Source of the DNA: Litchfieldia alkalitelluris
Lineage (GTDB): Bacteria > Bacillota > Bacilli > Bacillales > Bacillaceae_L
Direction: 5' to 3'
Assembly: GCF_002019645.1 (NCBI RefSeq)
Contig: NZ_KV917374.1
Location: 467,148-531,147 of the forward strand
Length of the DNA stretch: 64,000 nt
In this document: positions 15,484 to 24,634 of the stretch, one piece after another
Layout: every line of letters starts with the position of its first letter
How positions within the stretch are numbered: position 1 is the first letter of the stretch
The notes under the pieces: model-generated
Told to the model about the DNA's origin: nothing
The model's input: the letters and a program-made list of their open reading frames with translations, nothing else
Databases searched by the model: none
Program-made: the position numbers and the translations under genes

Positions 15484-17142
15484 ATGGAAAAAAACACATC
15501 ACATGCTTCAAACTTCATCAAAGATATAATGATTGAAGATTTGAAGACCGGTAAGCATAAGGAAGTTATCACACGTTTTCCTCCTGAACCGAACGGATAT
15601 TTACATATAGGTCATGCTAAATCAATCGTGATTAACTTTGGACTAGCGGATGAATTTAATGGGAAAACGAATCTGCGATTTGATGATACAAATCCATTGA
15701 AAGAAGATGTTGAGTTCGTTAATTCGATAAAAGAAGACGTTGAATGGCTAGGTTTTGAATGGGATGAACTTCGATTTGCATCAAACTATTTTGATGAGAT
15801 GTATAATTACGCAGTATCATTGATTAAAAAAGGATTAGCATATGTTGATGATTTAACTGCGGATGAAATTCGTGAATATCGTGGAACGTTAACTGAACCT
15901 GGGAAAGAAAGTCCATATCGTGATCGCACGGTTGAAGAAAACCTTGATTTATTTGACCGCATGAAAAAAGGCGATTTCGAAAACGGTCAGAAGGTACTTA
16001 GAGCAAAGATTGATATGTCTTCCCCGAATATCAATTTAAGAGACCCGGTGATTTATCGAATCTCACATGCCACTCATCATAATACAGGAGATAAGTGGTG
16101 CATCTATCCGATGTATGCTTTTGCACATCCATTAGAGGATGCGATTGAAGGTGTCACACATTCGATTTGTACACTTGAATTTGAAGACCAACGTCCTCTA
16201 TACAATTGGGTGATTGAAAACTGTGAGACAGAAGCGAAGCCACAACAATATGAATTTGCTCGTCTAAACTTAACGAATACAGTGTTAAGTAAGCGAAAAT
16301 TAAAGCAGTTAGTAGATGAAAAGTTTGTTGATGGTTGGGATGATCCTCGTATGCCAACAATCTCTGGTTTAAGACGCCGCGGATTTACACCTGAAGCGAT
16401 TCGAGAATTCTGTAAAGAGTTAGGTATTCATAAAGGTAGTGGGGTAGTTGACGTTCAAATGCTTGATCACTTTACTCGTGAGGATTTAAAGCTAAAAGCG
16501 CCGCGTACAATGGCAGTGTTGAAACCGTTGAAGGTTGTAATTACAAACTATCCAGAAGGCCAAGTGGAAATGCTTGATGCTGAAATTAATCCAGAGGTTC
16601 CGGAAATGGGAACTCGTCAAATTCCATTTTCTCGTGAAATTTATATTGAGCAGGATGACTTCATGGAGGACCCACCAAAGAAGTACTTCCGTCTATTCCC
16701 TGGTAACGAGGTTCGCTTAAAGCACGCATATTTTATCAAATGTGAAGAAGTAATCAAGGATGACGAAGGAAATGTAGTTGAACTTCGTTGCACATATGAT
16801 CCTGAAACAAAGAGTGGAACAGGTTTCACAGGTCGTAAAGTAAAAGGGACACTTCACTGGGTGGAAGCTACTCAAGCCCTTCCAGCTGAATTCCGTTTAT
16901 ATAATCCATTGGTGTTAGATAAAGAGAATGACCAAGAATCTGAGTCGTTTTTAGATCAAGTGAATCCTAATTCGTTAGAAATTATTAATGGATTTGTAGA
17001 ACCAAACATGAAAGATGCAAAAGCTCAAGATAAGTTCCAATTCTTCAGACATGGTTATTTTAATGTGGACCCGAAACATACAACTGCAGAGCAGCTCGTC
17101 TTTAATTTAGTTGTATCGTTAAAGAGCTCATTTAAACTGTAA
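15484..17142 (+). CDS. glnS: Glutaminyl-tRNA synthetase
   Basis: A 552-residue class I synthetase that charges tRNA-Gln directly. The HIGH-type motif is in [15 protein letters not shown] (about 35-49) and the KMSKS-type motif is VLSKRKL. The full anticodon-binding beta-barrel half is present up to the end, without the YqeY fusion seen in some Firmicutes. ATG 15484 is preferred, since GAGAAAGG lies just upstream; a TTG at 15466 is in frame but poorly placed. B. subtilis itself lacks GlnRS and makes Gln-tRNA by amidation (GatCAB), so the gene is unusual in Bacillus and may have come by transfer. Confidence 0.95.
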   Translation: MEKNTSHASNFIKDIMIEDLKTGKHKEVITRFPPEPNGYLHIGHAKSIVINFGLADEFNGKTNLRFDDTNPLKEDVEFVNSIKEDVEWLGFEWDELRFASNYFDEMYNYAVSLIKKGLAYVDDLTADEIREYRGTLTEPGKESPYRDRTVEENLDLFDRMKKGDFENGQKVLRAKIDMSSPNINLRDPVIYRISHATHHNTGDKWCIYPMYAFAHPLEDAIEGVTHSICTLEFEDQRPLYNWVIENCETEAKPQQYEFARLNLTNTVLSKRKLKQLVDEKFVDGWDDPRMPTISGLRRRGFTPEAIREFCKELGIHKGSGVVDVQMLDHFTREDLKLKAPRTMAVLKPLKVVITNYPEGQVEMLDAEINPEVPEMGTRQIPFSREIYIEQDDFMEDPPKKYFRLFPGNEVRLKHAYFIKCEEVIKDDEGNVVELRCTYDPETKSGTGFTGRKVKGTLHWVEATQALPAEFRLYNPLVLDKENDQESESFLDQVNPNSLEIINGFVEPNMKDAKAQDKFQFFRHGYFNVDPKHTTAEQLVFNLVVSLKSSFKL

Positions 17143-17153
17143 TATATTTTCGA

Positions 17154-17193
17154 AAAAGACTGTTGGATTGTTAAATCAACGGTCTTTTCTTTA
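17154..17193 (+). terminator. Terminator after glnS
   Basis: AAAAGACTGTTG pairs with CAACGGTCTTTT, followed by CTTTAATT. Confidence 0.8.
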
Positions 17194-17218
17194 ATTGTCC
17201 TTATTGGGGGGAAGGTTA

Positions 17219-17548
17219 ATGATCTTTAAGTATTTTGCTAAAGAACACCTAGAGGATGCTACACATTTATTTGTGGAGAGGCAGAAAAGAGAAAAACAAC
17301 ACCTTCCTTTTTTAAAAGATTTCCTTCCTTCCGATGCGAAACAAGCTTTATCTGAAGAATGGAGTAAACCTGATACAAAAGGAATTGTAGCTTTTCAGGG
17401 AGAAAGAATGGTGGGTTATCTATTTGGTAGAACTGAAGTATCTAAGGAACGAGGTAGAGTTGGGTTTGAGCCATATATGTACCGCTTTTCTCGCTCTATT
17501 GATGAGAGGATCGCTTGGACAAAGGGGGAGTCTTTTAAGAATGTCTGA
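17219..17548 (+). pseudogene. Truncated GNAT-type acetyltransferase fragment
   Basis: The 109-residue product looks like the N-terminal part of a GNAT acetyltransferase (FKYFAKEHLEDATHLFVERQ, then [17 protein letters not shown], which corresponds to the early beta strands). It ends before the acetyl-CoA binding loop, so it is too short to be an active enzyme. It has a strong ribosome binding site (GGGGGGAAGG). Its last eight bases overlap the start of the next gene. It is either a decayed remnant or a leader frame that couples translation to the regulator downstream. The GNAT call itself is moderate. Confidence 0.6.
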
Positions 17549-17921
17549 TACGTTAAGAAAAGAAATTCGAGATAAAATTCAAAATGGAGATTTTAATTGT
17601 GAGAAGGAACTTACGCTTTCAGTTATTAGTGGAAAATGGAAGGTTGTCATTATTTGGCACCTTGGGCAAAAAGATTCTTACCGTTTTAACGAACTTCAAA
17701 AGCTTTTTCCAAAAATCACACATAAGATCCTATCAAATCAGCTAAAAGAACTGATCGAGGATGGAATCATCCATAGAGAGGCATACCCAGTCGTTCCGCC
17801 AAAAGTCGAATATTCCCTTACTCCTCTAGGGAAATCTCTTCTACCTATTATCGATATGATGTATGAATGGGGCAAAGTGCGGATGGAGGAGCTAAAACAA
17901 ATCATCAATGAGGAAACGTGA
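17541..17921 (+). CDS. HxlR family transcriptional regulator
   Basis: A 126-residue winged-helix regulator of the HxlR type. The conserved Cys near the N-terminus ([17 protein letters not shown], about residue 15), which in relatives senses aldehydes or disulfide stress, is present. The DNA-binding region is [25 protein letters not shown] 17541 follows AAAGGGGGAG. A longer frame begins at 17424 but runs through the GNAT fragment out of its frame and is not real. The target genes are not evident; the nitrilase gene downstream in the same direction is a possible one. Confidence 0.88.
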   Translation: MSDTLRKEIRDKIQNGDFNCEKELTLSVISGKWKVVIIWHLGQKDSYRFNELQKLFPKITHKILSNQLKELIEDGIIHREAYPVVPPKVEYSLTPLGKSLLPIIDMMYEWGKVRMEELKQIINEET

Positions 17922-18077
17922 TAAATGGAATGGGAAATTGTCATACTAAATGAGATGACCGAATGGTTTTGGTCATAGTATCCTCCAAGTAACTACATTA
18001 CAAAAAAGTTCGTACTTGTTAAATCGGTTGATTTGTTTAATAATCACGATAAACATGTATTTAAGGAGGAGACGCAT

Positions 18078-18956
18078 ATGAAATTACGTGTTTCTGCGGT
18101 ACAATATCATCTTCATACGATACAGTCCTTTGAGGAGTTCGCACAGCAATGTGAACACTATATAAAAACGGCTGAAGAATTTGGAGCTGAATTTGTACTG
18201 TTTCCAGAGTTTTTTACAACTCAATTACTTTCAATTGGAAGTGAGCAAGGCACAAAATTAACGATTAATGAGTTACCTGGGTTTACAGATCAATACCGTG
18301 CCCTTTTTACAAAGTTTGCTCGAGAAACTGGTATGCACATTATTGCTGGAACCCATGTAATACGTAAAGATGATCGTTTATATAATGTAGCTCATTTATT
18401 TTACCCAGATGGGAGAATTGGCGAGCAAGCAAAGCTTCATATCACGCCAACAGAAGTGAATGAGTGGAATATGTCACCTGGAAATGAACTGAATGTATTT
18501 GATACAGACAAAGGAAGAATCGCAATTATTACTTGCTATGACATCGAGTTTCCGGAGATTGTTCGTATGGCGAAAGCGCAAGGCGCAGATGTGATTTTCT
18601 GTCCATCTTGTACTGATGATCGGCATGGCTTCCACCGTGTCCGCTACACGAGTCATGCCCGAACGATTGAAAACCAAGTCTATGTCGTGTTAACAGGGAC
18701 AGTAGGATCATTACCAACTGTTGACTTCATGCGTGCAAATATGGGGCAGGCAGCTATTATTACACCAAACGATATTCCATTCCCACCAAGAGGAATTCAA
18801 GTCGAGGGTGAGTTAAACGACGATATGATTGTCACGGCTGACCTTGACCTTAGTTTACTTTATGAAGTTCGAGAAAAAGGCTCTGTGACTACATGGCGAG
18901 ATCGCCGTACGGATTTATATCCGGACTGGAATAGCTCACCTGTCAAAGGTAAATAA
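18078..18956 (+). CDS. Carbon-nitrogen hydrolase (nitrilase superfamily)
   Basis: A 292-residue nitrilase-superfamily amidohydrolase with the Glu-Lys-Cys triad: Glu in VLFPEFF (about 45), Lys in QAKLHITPTE (about 125) and Cys in IAIITCYDIEFPE (about 160). ATG 18078 follows AAGGAGG. The next gene, an acetyltransferase, starts 35 bases later. In B. subtilis YhcX the same two domain types are fused in one protein, so these two genes may form the split equivalent. The likely reaction is hydrolysis of an amide or carbamoyl bond; the substrate is unknown. Confidence 0.88.
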   Translation: MKLRVSAVQYHLHTIQSFEEFAQQCEHYIKTAEEFGAEFVLFPEFFTTQLLSIGSEQGTKLTINELPGFTDQYRALFTKFARETGMHIIAGTHVIRKDDRLYNVAHLFYPDGRIGEQAKLHITPTEVNEWNMSPGNELNVFDTDKGRIAIITCYDIEFPEIVRMAKAQGADVIFCPSCTDDRHGFHRVRYTSHARTIENQVYVVLTGTVGSLPTVDFMRANMGQAAIITPNDIPFPPRGIQVEGELNDDMIVTADLDLSLLYEVREKGSVTTWRDRRTDLYPDWNSSPVKGK

Positions 18957-18991
18957 CAAAAGTGATATTTGCTAATCAAAGGAGAAAAAAG

Positions 18992-19663
18992 ATGCAGTAT
19001 ATTAGAGTATCAAGTATTGATGACCCATTATTTAAAAAGCTTCATGATTTGATGAAAGAGGTTTTTCCGAAAGAAGAAGTATTAGAATATGACCTTTGGA
19101 AGGAGCCTTTAGAGGATCCTAGTATCAGAGTATTCGTTGCATTACACGAGGATGAAGTGGTGGGTATCACTGAATATCGTTACTATCCTGACTGGAATAT
19201 TGCCATGACTGACTTTACGATTGTTGGCAAACCAGGTTTAAGTCTTGGTCGTTTTTTAGCACAAAATCGTTTAAAGGATTTGAATGAGCTTGCCAAACAA
19301 AATGGTAAAGAGCTATTTGGAATGTTCGCCGAAATCTATAACCCATATGATGGCGAAAATCATGAATTTGGTGGCGTAAAAACGATGGATCCATATGTTC
19401 GCCGTGAAGTATTATCTCACCTTGGATACAAGAGATTAAACTTCTCATATGTTCATCCATCATGGGAAAACGATGGGACTGCCGTTCACGGGCTAGAGCT
19501 ATGCTTTATGCCAACAGATGATGAAGTAGCTGAGCTGCCTTCATCTCTAATTGTTGATTTCTTAACTATGTATTATAGTGTTTTACCAAACAAACCTAAA
19601 GAATGGCTAGATATGATTGAAAGCTTAAAAGCTAGTGAGAAAGTTGAGTTATTGCCACTATAA
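18992..19663 (+). CDS. GNAT family acetyltransferase, partner of the nitrilase-type gene
   Basis: A 223-residue GNAT-like protein. The early part (VFVALHEDEVVGITEYRYYPDWN) has the strand pattern of the fold; the acetyl-CoA loop is poorly conserved. ATG 18992 follows AAAGGAG. It is the second gene of the unit with the nitrilase, and a terminator follows. Functional coupling with the nitrilase is inferred from adjacency and from the YhcX fusion known in B. subtilis. Confidence 0.75.
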   Translation: MQYIRVSSIDDPLFKKLHDLMKEVFPKEEVLEYDLWKEPLEDPSIRVFVALHEDEVVGITEYRYYPDWNIAMTDFTIVGKPGLSLGRFLAQNRLKDLNELAKQNGKELFGMFAEIYNPYDGENHEFGGVKTMDPYVRREVLSHLGYKRLNFSYVHPSWENDGTAVHGLELCFMPTDDEVAELPSSLIVDFLTMYYSVLPNKPKEWLDMIESLKASEKVELLPL

Positions 19664-19670
19664 ATTATTT

Positions 19671-19700
19671 GCGAATCCTCTTATGAGGGTTCGTTTTTTT
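19671..19700 (+). terminator. Terminator after the nitrilase/GNAT pair
   Basis: GCGAATCCTC pairs with GAGGGTTCG (one G-T pair) around a four-base loop, followed by seven Ts. Confidence 0.85.
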
Positions 19701-19784
19701 ATATGTTGACAAATATTGATAATTTTTTCAAGTCGCCTTTGTTAAAATAAGTACATTCATTTTAGCAATTGGGAGTGAGCGGAA

Positions 19785-20294
19785 TTGATTAATCCTTTAA
19801 AAGCAACATCTATAATAACTTTACAGTTTTATCATCAAGACCATTATGCCTCACTTAAAAACTTTTATTTAACACCTGCTCAACTAAAATTTACAGCACT
19901 CCCACATGATGTATTAGAAATTGCAATTAAAGACTCTTATCGTCATCCGGTGGTCATTGAAGTTGAAGGGAAACCAGTTGGATTTTTTGTTTTACATCAT
20001 GGGAGTGAGATCCAAGAATATACAACTAATCCGAAGGCAATCTTACTAAGGGCTTTTTCCATCAATTTCAACGAGCAAAGAAAAGGATATGCTTCAAAAG
20101 CGTTGGAAGCTCTGCCGTCATTCGTCAGGGACAATTTCAACAACTTTGATGAAATTGTTTTAGCCGTTAATAAGCAAAACGATCAAGCGATAAAACTCTA
20201 TGAAAAAGCAAATTTTCTTTATAGAGGTAAAAAGCGTTATGGGTTATTTGGGATGCAGTACATACTTCATTATTCGTTTGAAATCAAGGAGTAA
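19785..20294 (+). CDS. GNAT family N-acetyltransferase (RimI-like)
   Basis: A 169-residue acetyltransferase. The acetyl-CoA binding region is FNEQRKGYASKALEALPSFV (about 88-107), and NKQNDQAIKLYEKANFLYRGKKR near the end is typical of GNATs acting on small molecules or proteins. The start is TTG 19785 after GGGAGTGAGCGGA. It appears monocistronic. The substrate is unknown. Confidence 0.87.
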   Translation: MINPLKATSIITLQFYHQDHYASLKNFYLTPAQLKFTALPHDVLEIAIKDSYRHPVVIEVEGKPVGFFVLHHGSEIQEYTTNPKAILLRAFSINFNEQRKGYASKALEALPSFVRDNFNNFDEIVLAVNKQNDQAIKLYEKANFLYRGKKRYGLFGMQYILHYSFEIKE

Positions 20295-20439
20295 TAGTTT
20301 GTAACTTACAATATGATAAAATGTCGAGAGAATGGGAGCATACTCACATAAGGGCTTTGAAAAAAGTGTGTTTTATAGCGAATGCTGTGGTTAGGTGGGC
20401 AAAAAGTATTAAAATGATGGAAGCTCAACAGATGCATTC

Positions 20440-20658
20440 ATGTCAATGAATGAACTACTTGGTCAATATGTAGAATACACAGTGACATTTATTAACGAAG
20501 AAGAGGTTGGCAAAAAGAAGGGTGCAAAAACGAACTATAAAGTGATTACAGTGGATCCATTTAATGTAACTGAAGAGGACGCTTTACAGCTTCGTCAGTT
20601 ATTCAAAGAGGGGAAAAACTATATGATTACCTCTTATGCAGCACCTGAGTGTGATTAG
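20440..20658 (+). CDS. Hypothetical small protein, 72 residues
   Basis: A short acidic protein (MSMNELLGQYVEYTVTFINE at the start, ending MITSYAAPECD) that I do not recognise. It reads as a compact alpha/beta domain with no membrane segment or signal peptide. Codon use resembles that of neighbours, and a terminator lies 75 bases downstream, which supports a real gene. The ribosome binding site is weak; ATG 20440 or ATG 20446 could be the start. Confidence 0.6.
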   Translation: MSMNELLGQYVEYTVTFINEEEVGKKKGAKTNYKVITVDPFNVTEEDALQLRQLFKEGKNYMITSYAAPECD

Positions 20659-20732
20659 AATCCGGTTGACTTTACTTATGAGGTTTTATTGAAGAAAAAA
20701 GGGTCCGAAAAAATAAAAGTAACTTGTAATGA

Positions 20733-20765
20733 AGGGTGTCGATCATAATCGGCACTCTTTTTTAA
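20733..20765 (+). terminator. Terminator after the 72-residue gene
   Basis: AGGGTGTCGAT pairs with ATCGGCACTCT (two G-T pairs) around a four-base loop, followed by eight Ts. Confidence 0.8.
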
Positions 20766-20808
20766 TTGTTTAGCAATCTTCTTTTCTATAAGTTATACCT
20801 CGCAAAGT

Positions 20809-21530
20809 CGCCGTATTTTCTATCACAATTGATTGGATTAGAGAGGACTCGCCGTATTATCCTGGAACCCCGCCGTATAATAGTGCAAAGTGGCCGAATA
20901 ACTGGCAAAAGTCGCCGTATTTTCTATCACAATTGATGGTGTCAGAGAGGACTCGCCGTATTATCCTGGAACCCCGCCGTATACGAGTGCAAAGTGGCCG
21001 AATAACTGGCAAAAGTCGCCGTATTTTCTATCACAATTGATGGTGTCAAAGAGGACTCGCCGTATTATCCTGGAACCCCGCCGTATCCGAGTGCAAAGTG
21101 GCCGTATACCTCGCAAAGTCGCCGTATTTTCTATCACAATTGATGGTGTCAGAGAGGACTTGCCGTATTATCCGGAAACCCCGCCGTATACGAGTGCAAA
21201 GTGGCCGTATACCTCGCAAAAGCCGCCGTATTTTCTATCCCAATTGATGGTGTCAAAGCGGACTCGCCGTATTATCCGGAAACCCCGCCGTATCCGAGTG
21301 CAAAGTGGCCGTATACCTCGCAAAGTCGCCGTATTTTCTATCACAATTGATGGTGTCAAAGCGGCCTCGCCGTATTATCCCCAATCCCCGCCGTATCCGA
21401 GTGCAAAGTGGCCGTATCCCACGCAAAAGTCGCCGTATTTCTTATCCCAATTGATGGAGTCAAAGCGGCCTCGCCGTATTATTCCCAATCCCCGCAGGAT
21501 TTGAATGCAAAGTGGGCCGTATATCCGGTC
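20809..21530. repeat. Tandem array, seven units of 103-104 bp, with CGCC motifs on a 21-bp grid
   Basis: CGCCGTATTTTCTATC (or a variant) recurs at 20809, 20913, 21017, 21120, 21224, 21327 and 21431. In the first unit, motif starts are 20809, 20850, 20871 and 20892 (the last is GGCCGAATA), then 20913: spacings 41, 21, 21, 21. Motifs read CGCCGTATT or GGCCGTAT/GGCCGAAT. The spacers also repeat (CACAATTGATGG, GAGTGCAAAGTGG). The array lies between the terminators of two convergent genes. Open frames across it rotate through frames and are not genes. Confidence 0.97.
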
Positions 21531-21607
21531 CTATTTGGTTAATTATCCCCAAAACCATTCCAATTACAACACAATCTACTAACAACTCAACATTTCCTCA
21601 AAAAATC

Positions 21608-21638
21608 ACAAAAAAGAGCACCATCAAAGGTGCTCTTT
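21608..21638 (-). terminator. Terminator of the M20 dipeptidase gene
   Basis: On the minus strand AAAGAGCACC pairs with GGTGCTCTTT and is followed by a T-run, directly after the dipeptidase stop codon. Confidence 0.85.
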
Positions 21639-21645
21639 CCAACCA

Positions 21646-23022
21646 TCATCCCAAACTCTTCTCAACCTCATACCAATAATGACAAAGCGTCAACAGCCCT
21701 TTATCATAATTCTCTAAATGAAAATGCTCATTCGGAGCATGAAAGTTCTCACTAGGCAAACCGAAGCCCATTAGCACCGTTGGAATTCCTAAAATCTGAT
21801 CAAAAGCAGCCACGATTGGAATCGACCCACCGCCTCGAGTAAACGAAGTAGGTACTCCATATACCGCTTCGTACGCACGACCAGCTGCTTGGATAGCAGG
21901 ATGATCAAATGGAGTTACAAATGGTGCTCCTTTATCAAATAACGAAACCTTCACTTCTACACCCTTTGGTTTGTTAGTCTCGATGTGCTTTTGAAGTAAT
22001 TCAGCAATTTCATCTGGATCTTGATCAGGGACCAAACGGCACGTGATTTTAGCACCAGCTTCAGAAGGTAAAACCGTTTTAATTCCTTCTCCTTGAAAGC
22101 CTCCATAAATTCCATTAACCTCAAGTGTTGGTCTAACCCATGTTCTTTCTAAATATGTATAACCTTCTTCACCAACTAGCTCAGGAACACCCAATTCGCT
22201 ACGAACCGCTTCCTCATCGAAGTGAAGCTCATCATATGCAGCTTTTTCTTCAGCTGTTAAAGGTGCTACTCTGTCATAGAAGCCTTCCACTGTAATTTGT
22301 CCATGCTCATTATGGAATGATCCAACCAACTCAACTAGTGCATGGATGGCATTTTGAACACCGCCACCATAAAGCCCTGAGTGAAGATCGCCTTTTGCGC
22401 CTTTAATATCGATTTGTAAACCACATAACCCTCTTAATCCATAACAAATCGTTGGCTTACCGCGCTCAAGCATACCTGTATCTGAAATAACAAGGATATC
22501 AGCGGCTAAAAGCTCTTTGTTTTCCTCTGTAAAAGCAGGAAGATTTGGACTTCCGATCTCTTCTTCACCTTCAATGCAGAATTTCACATTCACAGGAAGA
22601 GTTCCGGTTGCTTGCATAATAGCTTCAATTGCTTTTAGATGCATAAAGGTTTGGCCTTTATCATCACTAGCACCACGAGCATAGATCTTTTCGTCACGAA
22701 TCTCCGCTTCAAATGGTGGGCTGTCCCATAAATGAAGTGGATCAACAGGTTGAACATCATAATGTCCATAAATCAAAACGGTTGGCTTACCAGGTGCATT
22801 CAACCAATCACCATAAACAATGGGGTGTCCTTTTGTATCATGAACTTCCACATTCTCCATTCCAATGCTAGTTAATGCTGCCGCCATCCAGTCTGCTGCT
22901 TTTTTCACATCACCTTTATGCTCGGGTAAAGCACTAATACTTGGAATTGCAAGTAATTCAACTAATTGCTTTAAATGCTCCTCGCGATGTTGATGCAAAT
23001 ACTCTTGTATTTTTAATTCCAT
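21646..23022 (-). CDS. M20 family dipeptidase
   Basis: A 458-residue M20 metallopeptidase of the CN2/carnosinase-like group. Metal-binding and catalytic motifs are visible: YGHYDVQP (His near 86 and Asp), ARGASDDKGQ (about 114-123), EGEEEIGSP (about 150-158, with the catalytic Glu), and a late His in SENFHAPNE. A dimerisation domain lies between about 200 and 310. It would cleave dipeptides in the cytoplasm for amino acid recovery. The gene stands alone, convergent with the CGCC array region. Length is normal for the group. Confidence 0.92.
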   Translation of the reverse strand: MELKIQEYLHQHREEHLKQLVELLAIPSISALPEHKGDVKKAADWMAAALTSIGMENVEVHDTKGHPIVYGDWLNAPGKPTVLIYGHYDVQPVDPLHLWDSPPFEAEIRDEKIYARGASDDKGQTFMHLKAIEAIMQATGTLPVNVKFCIEGEEEIGSPNLPAFTEENKELLAADILVISDTGMLERGKPTICYGLRGLCGLQIDIKGAKGDLHSGLYGGGVQNAIHALVELVGSFHNEHGQITVEGFYDRVAPLTAEEKAAYDELHFDEEAVRSELGVPELVGEEGYTYLERTWVRPTLEVNGIYGGFQGEGIKTVLPSEAGAKITCRLVPDQDPDEIAELLQKHIETNKPKGVEVKVSLFDKGAPFVTPFDHPAIQAAGRAYEAVYGVPTSFTRGGGSIPIVAAFDQILGIPTVLMGFGLPSENFHAPNEHFHLENYDKGLLTLCHYWYEVEKSLG

Positions 23023-23128
23023 CTTGAAAATCCCTCCTACTAAAATTATTTATAAACTATATTTTCCTCCTTTAGCGCAGTAAAAGCAAGAATGGAATTT
23101 ATTTCAAAACACTTTTTAAAAATAACGA

Positions 23129-23156
23129 TTGACCATATCAAAAAAATAAGTATAAT
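23129..23156 (+). promoter_or_regulatory. Sigma-A-type promoter of the codBA leader
   Basis: TTGACC (23129-23134) and TATAAT (23151-23156) are separated by 16 bp, placing the start of transcription just before the PyrR-binding leader. Confidence 0.7.
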
Positions 23157-23177
23157 AAAGATTAAGTTGAATATTGG

Positions 23178-23316
23178 TACCTTTAAATCAGTCCCGTGAG
23201 GCTGGCAAGGTAAGCGGAAATTTGCATGCATGTATAGGATGAGGTGTACCCTGTCCTAGGCTGTTTTGCATACTTAGAGGCTTCTTGTCAGAAACGGCAA
23301 GAAGTCTTTTTGTCGT
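23178..23316 (+). promoter_or_regulatory. PyrR-dependent pyrimidine attenuator leader
   Basis: The PyrR-binding hairpin is recognisable as CCTTT, ATCAGTCCCGTGAGGCTGGC, AAGG (23180-23210), matching the conserved loop seen in Bacillus pyr leaders. A rho-independent terminator follows (GGCTTCTTG with CAAGAAGTC, then TTTTTG, 23279-23312). With UMP-bound PyrR the terminator would form and shut off codB-codA. Confidence 0.85.
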
Positions 23317-23365
23317 TTCTTACGAAGTGTACCAGTTCAAAATTATTGAATTGGAGGAAATAACA

Positions 23366-24634
23366 ATGGCAAACAAACAACACATCGATCACGATTTTTC
23401 CCTACAGGCAGTCCCACAGTCAAACCGTAACGGATTCTGGAAAATGCTTGTGGTTATGCTTGGATTCACATTTTTCTCAGCAAGTATGTTATCAGGAGGA
23501 ACGTTAGGGGCAGGATTAGATTTTACTACTTTTATTCTTATCGTTTTAGCAGGAAACCTTCTACTAGGATTATATACAGGAGCACTTGCTTATATCGCAG
23601 CAAAAACAGGTCTTTCAACACATCTATTAACTAGATATGCATTCGGTGAAAAGGGATCATATCTTTCATCATTTCTTTTAGGAGCAACACAAGTAGGTTG
23701 GTTTGGAGTAGGGGTGGCAATGTTTGCATTCCCTGTTGCCAAGGTCACTGGTCTTAATATTCATATGTTAATCATCGTTGCAGGTCTATTAATGACAGCA
23801 ACAGCTTATTTTGGAATGAAAGCACTGGCGATCCTAAGTTTTATCGCGGTTCCAGCGATTGCAGTACTTGGTAGTATTTCTGTAGGAAAAGCAACAGACT
23901 CACTTGGTGGTATTCAAGGTTTAATGGACTACCAACCAACTGAAATGCTTGGAGTAGCAGCAGCATTAACAATTTGTGTTGGTTCATTCATTAGTGGTGG
24001 GACACTTACACCAGATTTCGCTCGTTTTGCTAAAACAAAGCGTTCAGCTGTAACAACAACAGTGATTGCCTTCTTTATTGGTAACTCATTAATGTTTATT
24101 TTTGGGGCAGTTGGAGCAGTAGCAACTGGTCAATCAGATATCTCAGAAGTAATGTTCATTCAAGGCTTAATCATTCCAGCAATCATTGTTTTAGGACTTA
24201 ACATCTGGACAACAAATGATAATGCATTATATGCGTCAGGACTAGGTTTCTCAAACATTACAAAAATCTCAAAAAATAAGGTAGTTATTTTTAACGGAGT
24301 AGTTGGAACAATCTTTGCGATTTGGTTATATTACAATTTTGTTGGCTGGTTAACATTCTTAGGGTCAACACTTCCACCGATCGGAGCAATTATTTTAGCG
24401 GATTATTTCCTTGTAAATCGTGGAAACTATAAGAACTATAATGAAATGAAATTTAAGGCAGTAAATTGGATTGCATTAGTAGCTTGGGTAGCTGGAGTAC
24501 TGGCAGCGAAATTTATTCCAGGGATTCCGCCATTAAATGCAGTACTTGGTTCAGCAGTCGTATATGTTATTATTACAAAGGTAGTACAAGCAAATGCAGT
24601 AAAACAAGGAACTGAATTGAAAAAGGTGAGCTAA
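23366..24634 (+). CDS. codB: Cytosine permease
   Basis: A 422-residue transporter of the NCS1 family with about 12 membrane segments. The N-terminal region (DHDFSLQAVPQSNRNGFWKM, then FTFFSASMLSGGTLGAG) matches CodB-type permeases for nucleobases. ATG 23366 follows TTGGAGG; the longer frame from 23285 begins inside the attenuator and is not used. The deaminase gene begins directly after its stop. Cytosine enters here and is converted to uracil by the next enzyme for pyrimidine salvage, which fits the PyrR control upstream. Confidence 0.92.
   Translation: MANKQHIDHDFSLQAVPQSNRNGFWKMLVVMLGFTFFSASMLSGGTLGAGLDFTTFILIVLAGNLLLGLYTGALAYIAAKTGLSTHLLTRYAFGEKGSYLSSFLLGATQVGWFGVGVAMFAFPVAKVTGLNIHMLIIVAGLLMTATAYFGMKALAILSFIAVPAIAVLGSISVGKATDSLGGIQGLMDYQPTEMLGVAAALTICVGSFISGGTLTPDFARFAKTKRSAVTTTVIAFFIGNSLMFIFGAVGAVATGQSDISEVMFIQGLIIPAIIVLGLNIWTTNDNALYASGLGFSNITKISKNKVVIFNGVVGTIFAIWLYYNFVGWLTFLGSTLPPIGAIILADYFLVNRGNYKNYNEMKFKAVNWIALVAWVAGVLAAKFIPGIPPLNAVLGSAVVYVIITKVVQANAVKQGTELKKVS

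Noticed and set aside
21037-21504. 155-residue repetitive open frame
   Set aside because: It is formed by the 103-104 bp array and repeats its own sequence in shifted frames; there is no start signal.
20809-21530. CRISPR array
   Set aside because: Whole 104-bp units repeat, including spacers; there are no unique spacers of 30-40 bp and no cas genes nearby.
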